64,000 nt of DNA from positions 1,611,001-1,675,000 of the forward strand of contig NZ_CP029151.1 of NCBI RefSeq assembly GCF_003095655.1, given 5' to 3'. Both the position numbers and the translations under genes were made by a program. How positions within the stretch are numbered: position 1 is the first letter of the stretch; each line of letters starts with the position of its first letter. Positions 61,198-64,000 of this stretch are shown here, one piece after another. The notes under the pieces are model-generated. The model made no database searches. It was given only the letters and a program-made list of their open reading frames with translations, and was not told the DNA's origin. The DNA comes from Dokdonia sp. Dokd-P16. Lineage in GTDB: Bacteria > Bacteroidota > Bacteroidia > Flavobacteriales > Flavobacteriaceae.

Positions 61198-62358
61198 ATG
61201 CCTTTTTATCATAAGTTGGGAGATATCCCTCATAAGCGTCACACTCAGTTTCGTAAACCAGATGGCTCCTTATATTCCGAACAATTGTTTGGAACCATAG
61301 GTTTTGACGGGATGAGTACAAATAGTTATCACGTACATAGACCTACGCAAGTAAAGGAAATACGTAAGCAATACTCTGTAAAACCAGAGATTGCAAAGGA
61401 GAATAACATGCAATCGTATCGTTTTCGTGGTTTTCAAATAAAGCCAGAAAAGGATTATCTAGAAAGCAGGAAAGCCGTGCTCACTAATAGCGACTGTACG
61501 ATCATACTTGCCGCTCCTCAAGAACGCACACAAGATTATTTTTATAAAAACACAGATGCAGATGAGCTTATTTTTGTTCATAAAGGCACTGGAAAACTGC
61601 GCACACACTTAGGGAATCTTGATTTTAAATATGGAGATTACTTACTCATTCCTAGAGGAGTTATCTACAAGATGGATTTTGATACGGAAGATAATAGACT
61701 CTTTATAGTCGAGTCACGCAGACCTATTTATACACCTAAGCGTTACCGTAATTATTTTGGTCAGTTACTAGAGCATTCTCCATTTTGTGAGCGTGACTTA
61801 AGACAGCCTTACGAGTTAGAAACTAACGATGAGAAAGGGGAGTTTTTAATCAAGGTAAAAAAGCAAGACGATATTTTTGAGATGGTATATGCTTCACACC
61901 CATTTGATGTGGTAGGATATGATGGATATAATTATCCATACGCCTTCTCAATTCATGATTTTGAACCTATAACAGGTCGCATCCACCAGCCGCCACCAGT
62001 ACACCAGACATTTGAGACAGATGCCTTTGTAATCTGTAGTTTTGTGCCTAGAAAGTACGACTATCATCCGCTCAGTATTCCAGCGCCATACAATCATAGT
62101 AATATAGATAGTGATGAGGTATTGTATTATGTAGATGGTGATTTTATGAGCCGTACAGATGTAGAGGCGGGACATATTTCTTTACACCCAGCAGGGATTC
62201 CACACGGTCCGCACCCAGGAACTGCTGAGAAAAGTATAGGGAAAGAGGGAACAGAAGAGCTTGCAGTGATGGTAGATACTTTTAAACCACTTATGGTTTG
62301 CAAAGATGCTATGGCAATTGCAGATGAAAGCTATTATCAAAGCTGGCTAGACCACTAA
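61198..62358 (+). CDS. hmgA: Homogentisate 1,2-dioxygenase
   Basis: 386 residues, cupin-fold ring-cleaving dioxygenase that opens homogentisate to maleylacetoacetate. Begins MPFYHKLGDIPHKRHTQF. The substrate-pocket and iron regions include IHQPPPVHQTFETDAFVICSF, HSNIDSDEVLYYVDG and HPAGIPHGPHPG. It is shorter than the proteobacterial enzyme (about 435 residues), as usual in Bacteroidota. It pairs with hppD, two genes downstream, in tyrosine degradation. Confidence 0.93.
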   Translation: MPFYHKLGDIPHKRHTQFRKPDGSLYSEQLFGTIGFDGMSTNSYHVHRPTQVKEIRKQYSVKPEIAKENNMQSYRFRGFQIKPEKDYLESRKAVLTNSDCTIILAAPQERTQDYFYKNTDADELIFVHKGTGKLRTHLGNLDFKYGDYLLIPRGVIYKMDFDTEDNRLFIVESRRPIYTPKRYRNYFGQLLEHSPFCERDLRQPYELETNDEKGEFLIKVKKQDDIFEMVYASHPFDVVGYDGYNYPYAFSIHDFEPITGRIHQPPPVHQTFETDAFVICSFVPRKYDYHPLSIPAPYNHSNIDSDEVLYYVDGDFMSRTDVEAGHISLHPAGIPHGPHPGTAEKSIGKEGTEELAVMVDTFKPLMVCKDAMAIADESYYQSWLDH

Positions 62359-62366
62359 ACATCAAT

Positions 62367-62840
62367 ATGCAAAATAAATTACCTGCAGATCCGTCTGCAT
62401 TAATATTAGGAATCGTTGGCCTCGTGATAGGTATTGCTGGTTGCTGTTGTTATGGATTTACCGCAATAATACCATTAGGATTGAGTATCGCAGGACTTGT
62501 AATGGCAAATAAGAGCATGAAACTCTATCGCTTAAACCCAGAAGAATTTTCTGAGTCTAGCAGGAGTAACGTTTCCATAGCACGAGTTCTTAATATTATT
62601 TCTATCATTTTAAATGGGTTGTTCTTACTTATCGTGATAGGAGCGCTTGCATTTTTAGGAGTTGCTGGTATGACAGGAGCATTTGATGATCTTACAAATG
62701 ATGCATACAGTACAGATAACAACTGGGAATACGAAGATGACTTTAATGATGATGTTTTTATAGAAGAAGAAGTAGATTCTATAAGTACAGATTCTATTTT
62801 CTTAAATGAAGTGTTTCCAGAAAGAGATAGTATTGAGTAA
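62367..62840 (+). CDS. DUF4190 membrane protein
   Basis: 157 residues with two hydrophobic hairpins: ALILGIVGLVIGIAGCCCYG followed by FTAIIPLGLSIAGLVMANKS, and IISIILNGLFLLIVIGALAF. The CCC triplet and the MANKSMKLY stretch resemble DUF4190/CCC-motif proteins. The C-terminal 45 residues are highly acidic (WEYEDDFNDDVFIEEEVDS). Function unknown. It sits 8 bases after hmgA, before hppD, though no tyrosine-catabolic role is apparent. Confidence 0.7.
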   Translation: MQNKLPADPSALILGIVGLVIGIAGCCCYGFTAIIPLGLSIAGLVMANKSMKLYRLNPEEFSESSRSNVSIARVLNIISIILNGLFLLIVIGALAFLGVAGMTGAFDDLTNDAYSTDNNWEYEDDFNDDVFIEEEVDSISTDSIFLNEVFPERDSIE

Positions 62841-62843
62841 TAC

Positions 62844-62859
62844 CGCTTTCGCGAAAGCG
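62844..62859. repeat. CGCTTTCGCGAAAGCG palindrome, copy 19
   Basis: Perfect 16-base copy four bases after the DUF4190 stop and 100 bases before hppD. Confidence 0.9.
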
Positions 62860-62958
62860 TAACAAAAACAAATAATAATCTGCTACGGCAGAAGACTTAT
62901 AAATTAGTATTAATAGTGAAGTAATAGCTTAAACTAACTTCACCGAAAAGTAACAACT

Positions 62959-64000
62959 ATGAGCAAAGACTTAAAATCTGTAGACTACGGATTAGAAAAA
63001 ATATTTGAAGGAGCGCAGGATTTTCTTCCGCTTCTAGGGACAGACTATGTGGAGTTTTATGTGGGTAATGCAAAACAAGCAGCACACTTTTATAAAACGG
63101 CATTTGGTTTTCAATCATATGCTTACAAAGGTCTTGAGACGGGATCTCGTGATGAGGTGAGTTATGTGCTTAAGCAAGATAAAATACGCATCGTACTAAC
63201 GACGCCACTTAACAGTAAGTCGCCAATAAACGATCACATTGTAAAGCATGGTGATGGTGTAAAGGTGGTTGCTTTATGGGTAGAAGATGCAAGAAGTGCT
63301 TATGAAGAAACTACAAAACGTGGAGCAAAGTCATATTGTGAACCATTTGTAGAGACAGATGAGCATGGAGAAACGGTACGCGCTGGTATTTATACGTATG
63401 GAGAAACGGTACACATGTTTGTAGAACGTAAAAATTACAAAGGAGCGTTTTTACCAGGTTTTAGAAAATGGGAATCAGATTATAATCCAGAGCCTACAGG
63501 TTTAAAATATGTAGATCACATGGTGGGTAATGTGGGCTGGAACCAGATGAATACTTGGGTGAAGTTTTATGAAGAGGTGATGGGGTTTGTAAACTTCTTG
63601 TCTTTTGACGATAAGCAAATTCACACAGAATACTCGGCACTTATGAGTAAGGTGATGAGTAATGGAAACGGTCGTATTAAATTCCCTATAAACGAACCTG
63701 CAGAGGCAGCAAAGAAATCTCAAATAGAAGAATATTTAGATTTTTATGAAGGAGCTGGTGTACAGCACCTCGCACTTGCAACAGATGATATTATCAAAAC
63801 CGTAGCGCAGCTTAAGGCTCGTGGTATCGAGTTTTTACCACCACCACCACAAACGTATTATGATGATATCCCACAAAGACTGGGTGAGCACATGAAGGTG
63901 ATGAAGGAAGATATAGAACGTTTACAAGAGCTTTCTATCCTTGTAGATGCGGATGAAGATGGATATTTACTTCAGATATTTACTAAACCTCTAGAAGACA
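62959..64000 (+). CDS. hppD: 4-hydroxyphenylpyruvate dioxygenase, partial
   Basis: The frame opens with ATG at 62959 (MSKDLKSVDYGLEKIFEGAQ) and is still open at the right edge after 347 codons; full length is about 380. Two vicinal-oxygen-chelate halves are visible. The iron ligands fit His in YVDHMVGNV and His in GVQHLALATDDI, with the Glu ligand expected beyond DEDGYLLQIFTKP. It converts 4-hydroxyphenylpyruvate to homogentisate, the substrate of HmgA. Confidence 0.93.
   Translation, partial: MSKDLKSVDYGLEKIFEGAQDFLPLLGTDYVEFYVGNAKQAAHFYKTAFGFQSYAYKGLETGSRDEVSYVLKQDKIRIVLTTPLNSKSPINDHIVKHGDGVKVVALWVEDARSAYEETTKRGAKSYCEPFVETDEHGETVRAGIYTYGETVHMFVERKNYKGAFLPGFRKWESDYNPEPTGLKYVDHMVGNVGWNQMNTWVKFYEEVMGFVNFLSFDDKQIHTEYSALMSKVMSNGNGRIKFPINEPAEAAKKSQIEEYLDFYEGAGVQHLALATDDIIKTVAQLKARGIEFLPPPPQTYYDDIPQRLGEHMKVMKEDIERLQELSILVDADEDGYLLQIFTKPLED

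Overview
The window is a 64 kb piece of an AT-rich chromosome that looks like a marine member of the Flavobacteriaceae (Bacteroidota), possibly Dokdonia or a close relative. The phylum call rests on several features: TAnnTTTG-type -7 promoter boxes instead of sigma70 boxes, a type IX secretion C-terminal sorting domain, a DUF4270 lipoprotein, a TonB receptor with a carboxypeptidase-regulatory-like N-terminus, atpD-atpC split from the rest of the ATP synthase genes, and DUF2975, DUF4230 and Coa1-family proteins. The genus is an inference from general resemblance only. I see no rRNA, tRNA, CRISPR, prophage, transposase or plasmid functions.

Layout. 1-2.0 kb (minus): panC-panD and a membrane flippase-like gene cut by the window edge. 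2.1-6.5 kb (plus): a half-length glycogen-synthase-like protein, a DUF4270 lipoprotein and glmS. 6.9-8.7 kb: atpD-atpC. 8.8-10.0 kb (minus): two DUF2975 membrane proteins and a small Xre regulator behind a promoter flanked by twin operator-like palindromes. 10.1-11.9 kb (minus): an M61/PDZ peptidase. 12.0-18.5 kb: biotin synthesis (bioF, DUF2007, bioD, bioA, a ketoacyl synthase, bioB). 18.7-25.1 kb: a cupin-8 protein, then two lone receivers, a TonB-dependent receptor and a YfiR-domain histidine kinase. 25.2-31.1 kb: TPMT-like methyltransferase, GTP cyclohydrolase II-like protein, T9SS cargo protein, DASS transporter and recQ. 31.2-34.7 kb (minus): a biotin-dependent acyl-CoA carboxylase operon. 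34.8-43.9 kb: ssb, then a segmental duplication: acs copy 1 followed by a decayed thioredoxin gene, a hybrid kinase on the other strand, then acs copy 2 followed by an intact thioredoxin gene and a ThiE/TenI-like gene. 44.2-50.1 kb: outer-surface protein, then a tightly coupled run of DUF4230, P-loop, YjbR, membrane MutS-like and YdjM-like genes. 50.1-52.5 kb (minus): receiver-kinase-receiver set. 52.6-61.0 kb: AraC regulator diverging from an apparently complete trans-4-hydroxyproline catabolic operon with a secreted DUF885 peptidase, plus an ATP-grasp enzyme. 61.1-64.0 kb: tyrosine/homogentisate catabolism (hmgA, DUF4190, hppD running off the end).

How parts fit together. Biotin made by the 12-18 kb genes is the cofactor of the 31-34.7 kb carboxylase. 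Acetyl-CoA synthetases, the carboxylase, hydroxyproline catabolism (ending in 2-oxoglutarate) and tyrosine catabolism (ending in fumarate and acetoacetate) suggest a heterotroph using peptides and acetate.

The most striking non-gene signal is a dispersed palindrome, TACGCTTTCGCGAAAGCGTA. Its 10-base core TTTCGCGAAA occurs 19 times exactly by my count, 12 of them inside genes, where it is read in three different frames as LSRK, AFAK or FRES peptides. A second signal is a -7 box lying exactly four bases upstream of the start codon of six genes, which predicts leaderless mRNAs. All coordinates and comparisons were made by eye; no searches were run.
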